Origin: Desulfobacteraceae bacterium | GTDB lineage: Bacteria; Desulfobacterota; Desulfobacteria; Desulfobacterales; UBA5852 | Assembly (NCBI GenBank): GCA_014237395.1 | Contig: JABZFP010000032.1 | Coordinates: forward strand, 124,001-188,000 | Length of the DNA: 64,000 nucleotides | Reading direction: 5' to 3' | In this document: piece by piece, positions 18,774 through 27,670 of the stretch | How positions within the stretch are numbered: position 1 is the stretch's first letter | How the letters are laid out: the number at the start of each line of letters is the position of its first letter | Program-made: the position numbers and the translations under genes | The notes under the pieces: generated by a model | What the model was told of the DNA's origin: nothing | Databases searched by the model: none | The model's input: the letters and a program-made list of their open reading frames with translations, nothing else

Positions 18774-19928
18774 ATGGCAGAAATAAGCCATACGCTTTGC
18801 CGCCGGAGACAAAATAAAGACACCGTCCTGATGGTGGACGACAACCCTGCCAATCTCCAAGTGCTGCAGACCATCCTGGAAGGGCAGGGGTGCCGACTGC
18901 TGACGGCGCGGGATGGTACCAGTGCCTTGTCCGTCGCGGCCAAGGAAAAACCCGACGTGATCCTGCTGGACATCATGATGCCTGAAATGGACGGGTTTAG
19001 CGTCTGCCGCAACTTGAAGGCCGATCCGGCAACATTTGAAATTCCGGTGATATTTCTTTCAGCCCCCGAAAGGACCGAAGACAAGGTCAGGGGGCTTGAA
19101 ATGGGGGCTGTCGATTACATCACCAAACCCTTTCAGCCGGAAGAAGTCATCGCCCGAGTCACCACCCATCTCACCTTGCGGTATTTGGAACGTCAATTGC
19201 GTATCGCAAATACCGAATTGAAGGAACTGACCGATAATCTGGATAAAAAGGTAGAGGAACGCAGCCAGCAGTTGATTCGCAGCCGGGACAGCATCATCTT
19301 TGTGATGGCTAAAATGACGGAAGCCCGGGATGACGATACGGGCAAACATCTCGAACGGATCTGTCGATATGTAGAGATTCTGGCAATGGAGCTGGCCAAA
19401 ACCGATGCCTCGATCACCGACAGTTGGATCAGGACGGTGGTCAAAACGGCGGCCCTGCACGATATCGGCAAAGTCGGTATCCCGGACGGTATTCTGCTCA
19501 AGAAAGGACAGTTGACCCCGGAGGAGCGTGAAATCATGGAAACCCATCCGGCCATCGGTGGGGATACACTGCTGGAACTGCGCGAGGAAATGGGAGGCGG
19601 GGGACCCTATTTATCCCGGGCGATCGAAATCACCCTGGGGCATCATGAAAAATGGGACGGAAGCGGGTATCCGTTCGGTATCAAGGGCGAGGCGATCGCC
19701 CTGTCGGCGCGGCTGGTGGCGGTGGCCGATGTCTATGACGCCCTGGTCAGCCACCGCATCTACAAGTCGGGCTTGTCCCATGAAGACGCATGCCGTCTCA
19801 TCCAGGAGGGGGCCGGGACGCATTTCGATCCCCGTGTGGTGAACGCTTTTGAGGCGCGAGAGGATGATTTCCGTCGGATTGCCCTGAGCATGTGTGACGA
19901 TAAGACGCATCAGGGCGAGTGTGGCTGA
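18774..19928 (+). CDS. Response regulator with HD-GYP c-di-GMP phosphodiesterase domain
   Basis: 384 residues from ATG 18774, chosen for GGAGG 6 nt upstream. The receiver domain (about 15-130) has DDNPAN and phospho-acceptor Asp66 in ILLDIMMPEMDG. A linker coiled coil (about 140-180) leads to the HD-GYP domain (about 185-370) with metal ligands His229-Asp230 in LHDIGKVGIPD, ETHPAIGGD, GHHEKWDGSGYPFGIKGE and VADVYDAL. All key HD-GYP residues are present, so it should hydrolyse cyclic di-GMP under control of an unknown kinase. The PilZ-type gene at 22474 could be a responder in the same circuit. Confidence 0.92.
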   Translation: MAEISHTLCRRRQNKDTVLMVDDNPANLQVLQTILEGQGCRLLTARDGTSALSVAAKEKPDVILLDIMMPEMDGFSVCRNLKADPATFEIPVIFLSAPERTEDKVRGLEMGAVDYITKPFQPEEVIARVTTHLTLRYLERQLRIANTELKELTDNLDKKVEERSQQLIRSRDSIIFVMAKMTEARDDDTGKHLERICRYVEILAMELAKTDASITDSWIRTVVKTAALHDIGKVGIPDGILLKKGQLTPEEREIMETHPAIGGDTLLELREEMGGGGPYLSRAIEITLGHHEKWDGSGYPFGIKGEAIALSARLVAVADVYDALVSHRIYKSGLSHEDACRLIQEGAGTHFDPRVVNAFEAREDDFRRIALSMCDDKTHQGECG

Positions 19929-19975
19929 AGCAACGCAATGGCCACCACAGACGTCTTAGAGGATTACAAACGTGA

Positions 19976-20362
19976 TTAAAAGTCCTGGTCGGAAGCGTCC
20001 GATACTTTGCGCTGCATCCGGTCCAGGTAATCATCCATTTCATTGAGGTCTTTGAAGACGCGCATGCTCGGCAGGGCATTGATAATTTCAAACACCTTCT
20101 TGATCTGGGGCTGAAGGTTTATGAACACCAGTTTGCCGTTGTAGGTCGCCAGCATCTTTTTGGTCTTGAGGATCACCCGGATGCCGGCGCTGCTCAGGTA
20201 GTTGACCTCCGCCATGTCGAGCACGATCACTGTCGGGCGTTCCTCCAGCATTTGATCCAGCTTGTTTTCCAGAACAGGGTATGTCTTCCCGTTAAGTTCT
20301 CCGGTCAACGTGACAACATAGGCCCCCAAAGCTTTCTGCCGCGAACTGACTAACAGTGTCAT
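19976..20362 (-). CDS. STAS domain anti-anti-sigma factor-like protein
   Basis: 128 residues from ATG 20362, which has AAGGAGG 5 nt upstream; the longer open frame lacks such a site. The STAS fold is clear: LTGELNGKTYPVLENKLDQ, then VIVLDMAEVNYLSSAGIRVI with the Ser-Ser pair where SpoIIAA-type proteins are phosphorylated. Such proteins bind an anti-sigma kinase in partner-switching modules. No anti-sigma kinase or matching phosphatase is adjacent. It converges with the HD-GYP gene, 47 bp apart. Confidence 0.85.
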   Translation of the reverse strand: MTLLVSSRQKALGAYVVTLTGELNGKTYPVLENKLDQMLEERPTVIVLDMAEVNYLSSAGIRVILKTKKMLATYNGKLVFINLQPQIKKVFEIINALPSMRVFKDLNEMDDYLDRMQRKVSDASDQDF

Positions 20363-20464
20363 GCACGCCTCCTTGAAATATGGTTGATTTTCAAGCATAA
20401 TGCCGCATTTGGCTTAGTACAAGCAAAAAAATGCTGACGTATCCTCGGAAAGGGGCATCATCAG

Positions 20465-21148
20465 GTGAAACCGGCAATCGTTTTGATGCAAAGGATCGGG
20501 CGCTGTTTGGGCGGGCTCGTGGTGGTCATCACCATCGCGCTGTGGGGTTGCTCTACCATCCCTTCGCCGCTTATTGTCGGCAATACCTACACGAATTTCG
20601 AATATGAATTTTCTCTGGATCTTCCCCGGGGGTGGACACCGGCCGATGATCAGGAAAAAGCCCTGGAGCGCTACGCGCGCTGGGTGGACGAAGATTTGGC
20701 AAGTCTGGTATTGACCAATACGGAAACCCAGGGGCTGATTGCGGTCATGAACCGGAAAAAGAAACTGGCGTATCCGCGTTATCTCCAATTGGATGAACAT
20801 CATTGGGAATACCGGATCAGCGAAATGAAACGCAGGCTCGAGACTGAAGTTCAGGTCCTGTCCTACGATTATCATATTTATAAGGATAACCTTGTCACAA
20901 CGCAGCAAAATTACTTCGTTAGCCAGAGAGCCTTCAAACCCGAAAAAGTATTCGGGGTCGACACCCGGATCATCGAAAACACCGAAAAGAAACAAATGAC
21001 GTTCGAATGGTTTCTCTTCCCCTGTCAAAAGGACCGCTCCTGCCAGACGATTATTCTGCTGTCGTGCCCTGAAGCAAATTATGAAACAAACCGGTCGGCA
21101 TTTGAACACGTGGTTGCCACCTTGCGAGGCCACGACTATTACAATTGA
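20465..21148 (+). CDS. Putative lipoprotein, unknown function
   Basis: 227 residues from GTG 20465 (AAAGGGG about 10 nt upstream); ATG 20486 is an alternative. The N-terminus is basic then hydrophobic, with a lipobox ending ALWGCST. The mature part contains YEFSLDLPRGWTPADDQEKA, a pattern seen in exported proteins of the PsbP or DUF1795 type, but the match is too weak to name. Likely anchored in the envelope. Divergent from the STAS gene, with the two starts about 100 bp apart. Confidence 0.65.
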   Translation: MKPAIVLMQRIGRCLGGLVVVITIALWGCSTIPSPLIVGNTYTNFEYEFSLDLPRGWTPADDQEKALERYARWVDEDLASLVLTNTETQGLIAVMNRKKKLAYPRYLQLDEHHWEYRISEMKRRLETEVQVLSYDYHIYKDNLVTTQQNYFVSQRAFKPEKVFGVDTRIIENTEKKQMTFEWFLFPCQKDRSCQTIILLSCPEANYETNRSAFEHVVATLRGHDYYN

Positions 21149-21293
21149 GTGAACGGGGCCGGGGTGCCGAAGGGGACAAATCCTGCATCCCGATGAATGT
21201 CGGGCGGGCAGGCGATTGCGCTGGTGGGACGGTGTTACCGTGCTGAAAATGGGGCGGGTTTCGATCGGAGTATGCGTGGTGAATGCGAAGTTC

Positions 21294-21530
21294 CTAAAGA
21301 CCGGCAATGGCGCAAGACAGGAGATCTTTTGCTTTCTGGATGGCTTCGGTCTCTGAGGATGCCAGATCCCGGCCATCATCCAGGCGCACCGGAATTTCAA
21401 GCTTGATGCGGGGATGGGCGCCGGTATCGTCCGGCAGGCTGTTTTCAACATTTATGAAAACCCACGCGAGGTTTTCTTCGGAATTTTTGGTGGCAACCTG
21501 GCAGATGTTGACATTCAGTTCAGGTTTCAT
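21294..21530 (-). CDS. Small hypothetical protein
   Basis: 78 residues from ATG 21530. The ordered beta-like segment LNVNICQVATKNSEENLAWVF then IKLEIPVRLDDGRDLAS suggests a small soluble domain. The open frame extends to 21686, but the added 52 residues are AT-rich and unlike the rest, so the shorter start is preferred; no clear ribosome site is seen. Not recognised. Confidence 0.45.
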   Translation of the reverse strand: MKPELNVNICQVATKNSEENLAWVFINVENSLPDDTGAHPRIKLEIPVRLDDGRDLASSETEAIQKAKDLLSCAIAGL

Positions 21531-21840
21531 CCCGGGGCTGTCCTTTTTGATAATCAATGCGTTATTCTGTAAAAGCCATTTTGAACAACAAAAGCAATTT
21601 CTGTGCCCTTGGCGTATTTTTTCAAGGAACCCGAATTCATGAATGTTACTGGTATTATAAATTGTGTGAAAAGAATTTAGGTCCATCGAAAATAGTGGGA
21701 AATTTTTTTCAACTATGTAAGCATGTTCTCATATCGTGGCCAGTTCAGGTTATATTCGCTGAGGCCGTCAGGGTGATGGGATGAAATCTGAGAGCGCGGC
21801 TTTCTTATAAATTTGACGTTCTGCGCGCATTCCGAGGCTT

Positions 21841-22320
21841 ATGAGTGTAAAGAGTACGATTAAAGGCGATATCTTCACCCTGATCGTCGAAGGCCCTTTT
21901 TCGATCAGGGCATTGTTCGATGCCTTGCAGCAGGGCATGGGCGTTTCGGATTTCAAAGCACCCATGCGGGCGCTGATCGATGCCCGAAATGCCGTCGTCG
22001 ATTCGTCTTGCGAGAGTTTCGAAGCGTCGGGCCGTTTTTACGCCGAGATCGGCCATTGTTTTACGCCCGGATGGGCCATTGTGGCCAGCAACGATAGCGT
22101 TTTATTCGATATGGCGCGAATGATTTGCACCTTCACCGATCTGCGGGGGGTCGAAATGCGGGCTTACAGTGATATCGACGAGGCCAAATCCCGGCTGACC
22201 TGGAACAATTCCTTTCAGCAGGACCCTTTCTGCTTTGTTCAAACAACTGACTGTCAGCCGAATTTTATTCGTTCACCTGACCAAGATGGGGGGAAAACGC
22301 CGAAAAAAGCGAAAACGTGA
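21841..22320 (+). CDS. STAS/SpoIIAA-like hypothetical protein
   Basis: 159 residues. The pattern of short beta strands with FTLIVEGPFSIRALFDAL, then MRALIDARNAVVDSSCESF and WAIVASNDSVLFDMARMI resembles SpoIIAA/STAS-like folds where the central segment ALIDARN corresponds to the phosphorylation-site loop; the match is by pattern only. The tail is basic (GGKTPKKAKT). It precedes the PilZ gene in the same direction by about 150 bp. Confidence 0.6.
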   Translation: MSVKSTIKGDIFTLIVEGPFSIRALFDALQQGMGVSDFKAPMRALIDARNAVVDSSCESFEASGRFYAEIGHCFTPGWAIVASNDSVLFDMARMICTFTDLRGVEMRAYSDIDEAKSRLTWNNSFQQDPFCFVQTTDCQPNFIRSPDQDGGKTPKKAKT

Positions 22321-22473
22321 AGCGCGGTGATTGATCCCCATCGATTGGATTTTCATTGGATTTTACAATAGATGGGAAACAGTGGTAATCTAACGCCATT
22401 GCGTTAAACGGCAGTACCTGAACAGTAAGTTCCGGATCGTTTCGCTGAACCGCAAAGAACAGGACTTTTTGCC

Positions 22474-22827
22474 ATGAGCAAAGACCCAACGGAGAAAATG
22501 ACTGAAGAGAAAAGACAAGAATCACGATCAACCCAGATCCAGAATTACCGTGTTGAAATCAAATTGGTCGGGGAACCGATTTACCAGTTTCGCGTTGTCG
22601 ATGTGTCTTCCAAGGGTGCTGGTCTTCTGGTCAACGAAAATTCGCGATTTTTGAAAAAAATTGAAGTGGGACAGGTTGTCGATGCCGATTTCATATCCCC
22701 ACAGGGATCGAATCCTTCAGGCCTGTACCAGGCCGAAATCCGACACATCACCCAGGCGGATGAGAGCCGTTACAAAGGGCTTCGATTGGTTGGGATTCGG
22801 ATACGGGAAAAGCTGATTCAGGCCTAA
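22474..22827 (+). CDS. PilZ domain protein (probable c-di-GMP receptor)
   Basis: 117 residues. After a charged N-terminus (MSKDPTEKMTEEKRQESRS) come an Arg-containing lead segment and the PilZ second motif VDVSSKGAGLLV, matching D/N-x-S-x-x-G. The first motif RxxxR is less clear (RQESR at about 14-18), so binding is likely but not proven. PilZ proteins change conformation on binding cyclic di-GMP. It is 2.5 kb from the HD-GYP phosphodiesterase gene. Confidence 0.7.
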   Translation: MSKDPTEKMTEEKRQESRSTQIQNYRVEIKLVGEPIYQFRVVDVSSKGAGLLVNENSRFLKKIEVGQVVDADFISPQGSNPSGLYQAEIRHITQADESRYKGLRLVGIRIREKLIQA

Positions 22828-23153
22828 GGCGTGATGAATGGCGCCAGCCTTTCCCGCCACTTTGAAGACATGTGTCAACGATCTGCTCAATTATGAGAAT
22901 CCCATTGCCTACCTGATTTACGAATTCCCTGTCAGATTGCTATCCTTGTAAAATGCAGGATACCAAACAATTCATTTGATTTCAGATGATTACAGTCAAA
23001 TCTGATGTAATCTCTCCAAACCGGCATAAATTGTGCTTTATGTGACGCCATGCAGCAAGTTCGGGTTTCTTGTGGTGAGGTAAATAGGAAACCTCCCTAT
23101 CTGTCTATTCCATCACGATTATAGTGCCAACGGTTGCGATAGAAGGAGAAGCG
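22828..23153. other. Intergenic region, no gene seen
   Basis: 326 bp marking the change from GC-rich backbone to AT-richer accessory DNA. A short inverted repeat GATTACA...TGTAATC lies near 22990-23015. No ORF with a ribosome site was found. Confidence 0.5.
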
Positions 23154-23522
23154 ATGACAGCGGAGTTGACGATCAGGGTAGATGCGGAATCGGGCGCGCC
23201 ATTCATACGCAACTATACGACACTAGAGAAATTCGACGACGGTCCGGAAAAATATGTGGATCTGCAATACAGTGAACACCGAAATCCAGGCTATGTCTGC
23301 GTCACCGCCATCAATCATCACCCGGATAAAACCATAAAAGCCTATTTCTATACATTGAAGGATGACGGCAGCGGATTTATCCCCGGATCATGGCCCGACC
23401 GAACCATCAAAGCCTGCCTGAAGCCCTCCGAGACCACGGTCGTTCATTTAGATGAAAAGCAACATAATCCCCGGCTGTTCCTCTTCAACGCATCCTTTGA
23501 TGAATGCGATCTGAATGGCTGA
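23154..23522 (+). CDS. Hypothetical protein, intact copy of a duplicated gene
   Basis: 122 residues from ATG 23154, preceded by GAAGGAGAAG. An all-beta-looking chain including YVCVTAINHHPDKTIKAYFY and FIPGSWPDRTIKACLKP; no signal peptide. The family is not recognised. A decayed copy of its last two thirds lies 3.6 kb downstream (26872-27133), on the far side of the metalloprotease and DUF1353 genes, so the locus was duplicated and one copy lost. A role tied to the metalloprotease (inhibitor, substrate or immunity) is speculation from position. Confidence 0.6.
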   Translation: MTAELTIRVDAESGAPFIRNYTTLEKFDDGPEKYVDLQYSEHRNPGYVCVTAINHHPDKTIKAYFYTLKDDGSGFIPGSWPDRTIKACLKPSETTVVHLDEKQHNPRLFLFNASFDECDLNG

Positions 23523-24007
23523 GGTGTCTACGGTCTAAGCAGGCCTTCCCTCTCGTTGCCAACACGATTTACGAACTGCGTATTTTTTTAAGATTATATG
23601 ACGCTTCCCGTGGAGGGACATATCACAGAAAAATCAGTCAATTACGGAACAATGCAGGTAACCCCGTGCAACTCGGTAGGTAGTTTGTTCCATAAAAACC
23701 GGTCGGCAAATTGAAATCCTATTTTTCGCTTTTTCCAATCTAACGACTCCCTCGCCTGAAAACAGCTCCGCCGATTCAGTTTCCTTGCATGATAGCATTC
23801 TAAATTGATTTGGAATCCTGCCGCGCAGGAATTCGGAACGATAAGTTTTCATCCACTCAAGCATTCGCGCATCCGTCAAAAAGCTGCTGCTCGATCATAT
23901 CATGTTCAGAACACAACGCTACAACGGTCAGTTCTCGATAGCCGTTGATGTTCATAGAAAAAAACAAAAAAATGATGTGCCGTAACCAGCAGAAAGAGAG
24001 GGGCAAT
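23523..24007. other. Intergenic region without a supported gene
   Basis: 485 bp, AT-rich. A minus-strand frame at 23634-23879 (81 codons) is open but has no ribosome site or recognised similarity. A GAGAGGGG ribosome site for the metalloprotease lies at 23996-24003. Confidence 0.5.
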
Positions 24008-26020
24008 ATGGAAAACCAGGTAAAAAGACGCAAGTACATCTTTCTTTTGAGGTCAACAAATGAGGAGTCCGTGCGGATCGCTTCGTCTTTTCTCACGGAT
24101 ATCGGGGTTAGAGTGCTTAACCGGCAACGCGATTTGGCAATAATTGCCCTTGCAACAACAGAGCAAGTGGAAGCGGCTTATCAAAGCGGACTCTTTGCGG
24201 TGATTAGCGCAAAAGCGATAAAGACGGAACATCGAACAAAACTGCCAGAAGAACAGGACAAGGCGGTAGAATTTTGGAATACGATGCATTCTCCTGAGTA
24301 TCGGAAAATTGAAAAAGATCAAACCGAAACTGGGAAAAAATGGGCCAGCAAGGATAAAGATCAGGAGCCGCCGCATTCACTTTACGATCCCGAAGAGTTT
24401 AAATTGGCCCTGTTGAAAGATTTAGATATTCCTGAAAAGGAGCTCTTGAGAAAAATCAAAAAAAAATATCGCCCTCTCGACGGGGCCTCATTTAAAAAAT
24501 ATGAACAGCGCCTAAAGGAAAAATATAAAGACCCCACCACAGCCTATCATTTGGCGCGAATCGTATTCTACTTGGATCCGGCATATCAGGAAGTTTTTTT
24601 AAACCTGTCAGAATCCCTTTTAGATTTTTTTTTCGCCGAACCAGCTTGTTGGAAAATGGAAAATGAAATCTCCGTCGGGGTGGTGTTTGTCGAATCTTCC
24701 CAACAAAATGGGCCCACATTCACAAGCAATGAGCGCAATACGCTTCAAGGCCGCATTGTGGATGGTCTGGACTGGCTTGCGGCGCAGGCGCCTACTGCTG
24801 CGCATTTAACCTGGGTATATGATTGGCAGTTTATAACCATCAATGTCGCCGACAATGCCAACCCCGCAAATGAAAATTATTGGCGAGATGCGGCAATCGG
24901 GCAGGTAAATTACCAAGGCAGCACCTACACAGCCAATTGGAATGGTGTTGGTGATTATCGAGAAGATATGCGTCGGCACAACAATTCAAGCCACAGTATT
25001 GTAATCTTTGTGACACCATACGGAAACACCTGGCATGCTTATGCCGGCGGATCAAGAGTGACGCTGGCGGATCATAACAATTGGGGGGGCTGGGGAATAA
25101 ATGCGATCAATATGATTACAGCCCATGAAGTGTGTCATCTTTTTGGTGCTGCCGATGAATATACCGGAAGCGGAACACCCTGTTCAACATGTACCAGCAA
25201 TCACGGGTGTTATCAAATTCCCAACGGAAATTGCGGTTCGTGTGCGCAGCCCCAGCAAAAGTGCATCATGGATGCAAACCATGATCGATTGTGTGCATAC
25301 ACGCAAGGACAGATAGGATGGGCGGATTTATTTGTCGAAGTCACTACCGGCAACGTTGATTGGGCTGGTACTGACGATGATGTGTGGCTAGACATCGGTG
25401 ATCGAACTTTCTTTTTAGATACGTCCAACCACGATGACCGAGAACGCAGAAACCGCGAGGGTTATGCACTGAATTATACCGGGATAACCAAGAACGAAGT
25501 CAAAAGAGTCGGAATACGCAAGTCAAGCGATGGGTTTTTGGGCGGTTGGTACCTGAAACGCGCCAGGCTCTGGGTTCGAGGCGAACTTGTGTGTGATCAA
25601 AACAATATCAATCAGTGGCTGGAAGATGATTATTGCTGGTGGGCAAGCAACACCTGCGGATCGTCAGCCGATATTGTGAATCGCCTGCAAGTTAAAATAT
25701 CGACGGCAAATGTCAGTTGGGCGGGAACCGATGATGACGTCACGATTACAATGGGAGGCCGCAGTTGGAATTTAGATAATCCAGGCCGCAACGATTTTGA
25801 ACGCGGCCATACCGATACCTTCAATCTGGATCCTGGAACTGGTTTGTACCGGTGGATGTTGAGCTCGATACGTGTTCACAAGTCGCCGGATGGGTTGGCC
25901 GGCGGATGGAAATTTAAAGGATTGAAAATATTGGTCAATGGAAGCTCAATCTATAACAATCAAAGTATAAATAAGTGGTTAGAAAATGATCATAGGGATT
26001 GGTTTGGAACAATAACGTAA
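24008..26020 (+). CDS. Zinc metalloprotease with two C-terminal PLAT-like domains
   Basis: 670 residues from ATG 24008, chosen for the ribosome site just upstream. The N-terminal 75 residues (YIFLLRSTNEESVRIASSFL onward) look like a small alpha/beta prodomain. A charged linker (about 75-215) leads to the peptidase region. HEVCHLFGAADEY (His373, Glu374, His377, Asp383) fits the HExxHxxGxxDE pattern of metzincin/M64-like zinc peptidases. Two tandem repeats at about 440-555 and 560-670, each with VDWAGTDDDV or VSWAGTDDDV and a WYLKR/WKFKG segment, resemble PLAT/LH2 beta-sandwiches that bind lipid or protein. No Sec signal peptide is seen, so export or a cytoplasmic role is open. Confidence 0.8.
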   Translation: MENQVKRRKYIFLLRSTNEESVRIASSFLTDIGVRVLNRQRDLAIIALATTEQVEAAYQSGLFAVISAKAIKTEHRTKLPEEQDKAVEFWNTMHSPEYRKIEKDQTETGKKWASKDKDQEPPHSLYDPEEFKLALLKDLDIPEKELLRKIKKKYRPLDGASFKKYEQRLKEKYKDPTTAYHLARIVFYLDPAYQEVFLNLSESLLDFFFAEPACWKMENEISVGVVFVESSQQNGPTFTSNERNTLQGRIVDGLDWLAAQAPTAAHLTWVYDWQFITINVADNANPANENYWRDAAIGQVNYQGSTYTANWNGVGDYREDMRRHNNSSHSIVIFVTPYGNTWHAYAGGSRVTLADHNNWGGWGINAINMITAHEVCHLFGAADEYTGSGTPCSTCTSNHGCYQIPNGNCGSCAQPQQKCIMDANHDRLCAYTQGQIGWADLFVEVTTGNVDWAGTDDDVWLDIGDRTFFLDTSNHDDRERRNREGYALNYTGITKNEVKRVGIRKSSDGFLGGWYLKRARLWVRGELVCDQNNINQWLEDDYCWWASNTCGSSADIVNRLQVKISTANVSWAGTDDDVTITMGGRSWNLDNPGRNDFERGHTDTFNLDPGTGLYRWMLSSIRVHKSPDGLAGGWKFKGLKILVNGSSIYNNQSINKWLENDHRDWFGTIT

Positions 26021-26231
26021 GAAAGAATTACTTTTCATTATCGTTTTAAGGGGTACAGCGAATATTGGAGTGCTGTTAAATTTACGGGGTAGGTGGAACA
26101 TCGGCCCCTGACGCAGGCAATCCCGGATTGAACAGCAAGGCATGCACGAGCGATAACTGGTCGGTATCGGTGGTGCTCAATCCCGGCAATTAAATCGTTG
26201 AAATGGATTGTCGTGAAGCAGGGAGAAAGCA

Positions 26232-26807
26232 ATGAAAAAATTATGGGTAATTTTTATAGCATTCTTTCTTACTGGATGCGCAAACTATCACTATTCCAAA
26301 ACCAATGTCGGAACGTTAACTGGAAACGTGCGCGTGCAATGGCTTGAGCCAGACAAGTTTTTATTCATACCGGACAGCAATAAACCGCTATCGTTTAAAA
26401 GACATAATGGGGACGTCATCACCCCGGGAATCATGTACACCGATGGAGGTTCCATACCAAGGCCGCTATGGGGGGTTCGAAATTATTCCCCGTGGGGATA
26501 TGCGCCGGCATTCATTGTCCATGACTGGTTGTTTGTAATGAAGCACTGTAACAACGAGGCGCTTGGAGATTACGACGTTGATGACGCGGGGATGGTGATG
26601 TCTGAAATAATCAAGACATTAATGGAAAAAGAGGAAAATATTGAGATCAATAAATTTGTTCTCTACTCAATGCATAAGGCAGTAACTTCAGAAATCGCAG
26701 AAGAATTATGGGAAAATGGGGAGTGTAATGAGGCAACAGTGCGAACCTTTATTTACAAGGGAGTGCCCAAAATAAAACCGATGATGGAATATACGTTGGA
26801 ATATTAG
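26232..26807 (+). CDS. DUF1353 lipoprotein
   Basis: 191 residues with a lipoprotein signal (MKKLWVIFIAFFLTGCAN, Cys16). The DUF1353 signature is clear: MYTDGGSIPRPLW followed by PAFIVHDWLF. The family is found in phages and mobile regions; some members are proposed to be peptidase-like, but function is not established. The His-Asp pair of the VHDW motif is intact. It follows the metalloprotease by 211 bp, in which nothing else is seen. Confidence 0.75.
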   Translation: MKKLWVIFIAFFLTGCANYHYSKTNVGTLTGNVRVQWLEPDKFLFIPDSNKPLSFKRHNGDVITPGIMYTDGGSIPRPLWGVRNYSPWGYAPAFIVHDWLFVMKHCNNEALGDYDVDDAGMVMSEIIKTLMEKEENIEINKFVLYSMHKAVTSEIAEELWENGECNEATVRTFIYKGVPKIKPMMEYTLEY

Positions 26808-26871
26808 CGTTTCGCGCTATTCACAAGATTGGTAACGATATGTCCGGACAGAAAGTCATAAAGAATTGATG

Positions 26872-27133
26872 CCCGATAAAATATGTGAGTCTGCAATACA
26901 GTGAACACAAAAAAAACCGAGTATGCTCGCGTGACCGCCATCAATCATCATCCGAACAAAGCCATCAACGTATTTTTCTATACGCGGATTTATTTCCGGA
27001 TCATGGCCAGACAGAACCATCAAAGCCTGCCTGAAACCCTCCGAAACCATTCTCGTTCATTTTGCGGAAAAGAAACATAATCCATGGCTGTTCCTCTCCT
27101 ACGCATTCTTTGAAGATTGTGATCAGGGTTCTT
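26872..27133 (+). pseudogene. Decayed second copy of the 122-aa gene
   Basis: Nucleotides here align with 23250-23514 across nearly the whole length, sharing blocks such as CTGCAATACAGTGAACAC, ACCGCCATCAATCATCA and ACCATCAAAGCCTGCCTGAA. An 18-bp segment of the intact gene is missing and other small indels and substitutions break the frame, and the first third is absent. It is therefore a remnant of a duplication bracketing 24008-26807. Confidence 0.85.
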
Positions 27134-27137
27134 GTTG

Positions 27138-27180
27138 AAAGTGGTTGTTGCCGAATAGGAGTTGGCAGAACAACCACTTT
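27138..27180. terminator. Hairpin between convergent units
   Basis: A perfect 12-bp stem AAAGTGGTTGTT (27138-27149) with AACAACCACTTT (27169-27180), placed between the DUF1353/remnant unit and the oppositely transcribed radical SAM operon. Confidence 0.65.
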
Positions 27181-27234
27181 ATATCTGAATATGTTAGCCG
27201 ATCAAAGTAGCCTCAACGTGAAATATCAAAAAAT

Positions 27235-27657
27235 TTAAGGGAGGCCACTGACTGCCTCAGAAATTTCAATCAATTCCTGGAAGCCTATTTCATTGGCTCT
27301 ACTTAGTTTTTCCTGGATATCCTTAATCACACCGTTGGAAAAATTTCGCCATTGTTTATCGTTTAAAAAGAAAACCTTTTCCTGAAAATGAACATGCGGA
27401 CCTTTCAATCCACCCGGAAACGGAATAGGCCATCGCAGTGATGCTTCTTTCGAAAAATTTGAAAGAGAACCTTCGAAATATTCTCCAACCATACCATCGA
27501 TAATCACTCCGCCTGCTGCAGCGGAAACCGGATCAAGGTAAATATCAGAAACCGGCTTCAAACCATTTTTTTTAATAAAGTCTTTTATAAATATTTCACT
27601 GCGTGCCCAGATCTCCGCTGGACGCCCCCGCCTCCAATCAATAAATCTTGGCATCAT
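27235..27657 (-). CDS. Uncharacterised partner of the radical SAM enzyme
   Basis: 140 residues from ATG 27657, 13 bp after the radical SAM stop and preceded by AAAGGGGG, so clearly translated in the same operon. An open frame reaching 27813 overlaps the radical SAM gene and is not preferred. Contains FIDWRRGRPAEIW, a Gly-rich AAAGGVIIDGM, GPHVHFQEKVFFLNDKQW and a helical C-terminus. No transporter, protease or recognition-element (RRE) pattern is evident, and it is long for a simple precursor peptide. It could be a modified substrate, a chaperone or a second enzyme; not recognised. Confidence 0.6.
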   Translation of the reverse strand: MMPRFIDWRRGRPAEIWARSEIFIKDFIKKNGLKPVSDIYLDPVSAAAGGVIIDGMVGEYFEGSLSNFSKEASLRWPIPFPGGLKGPHVHFQEKVFFLNDKQWRNFSNGVIKDIQEKLSRANEIGFQELIEISEAVSGLP

Positions 27658-27670
27658 ATCCCCCTTTCTT

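Noticed and set aside
20414..21451. 345-codon minus-strand open frame opposite the 227-aa lipoprotein gene
   Set aside because: Its start has no ribosome site, its content is unlike a protein family, and the plus-strand gene has a lipobox and a sensible fold pattern. Treated as a shadow.
23634..23879. 81-codon minus-strand frame between the 122-aa gene and the metalloprotease
   Set aside because: No ribosome site, no recognisable domain. Could be a small gene but cannot be supported.
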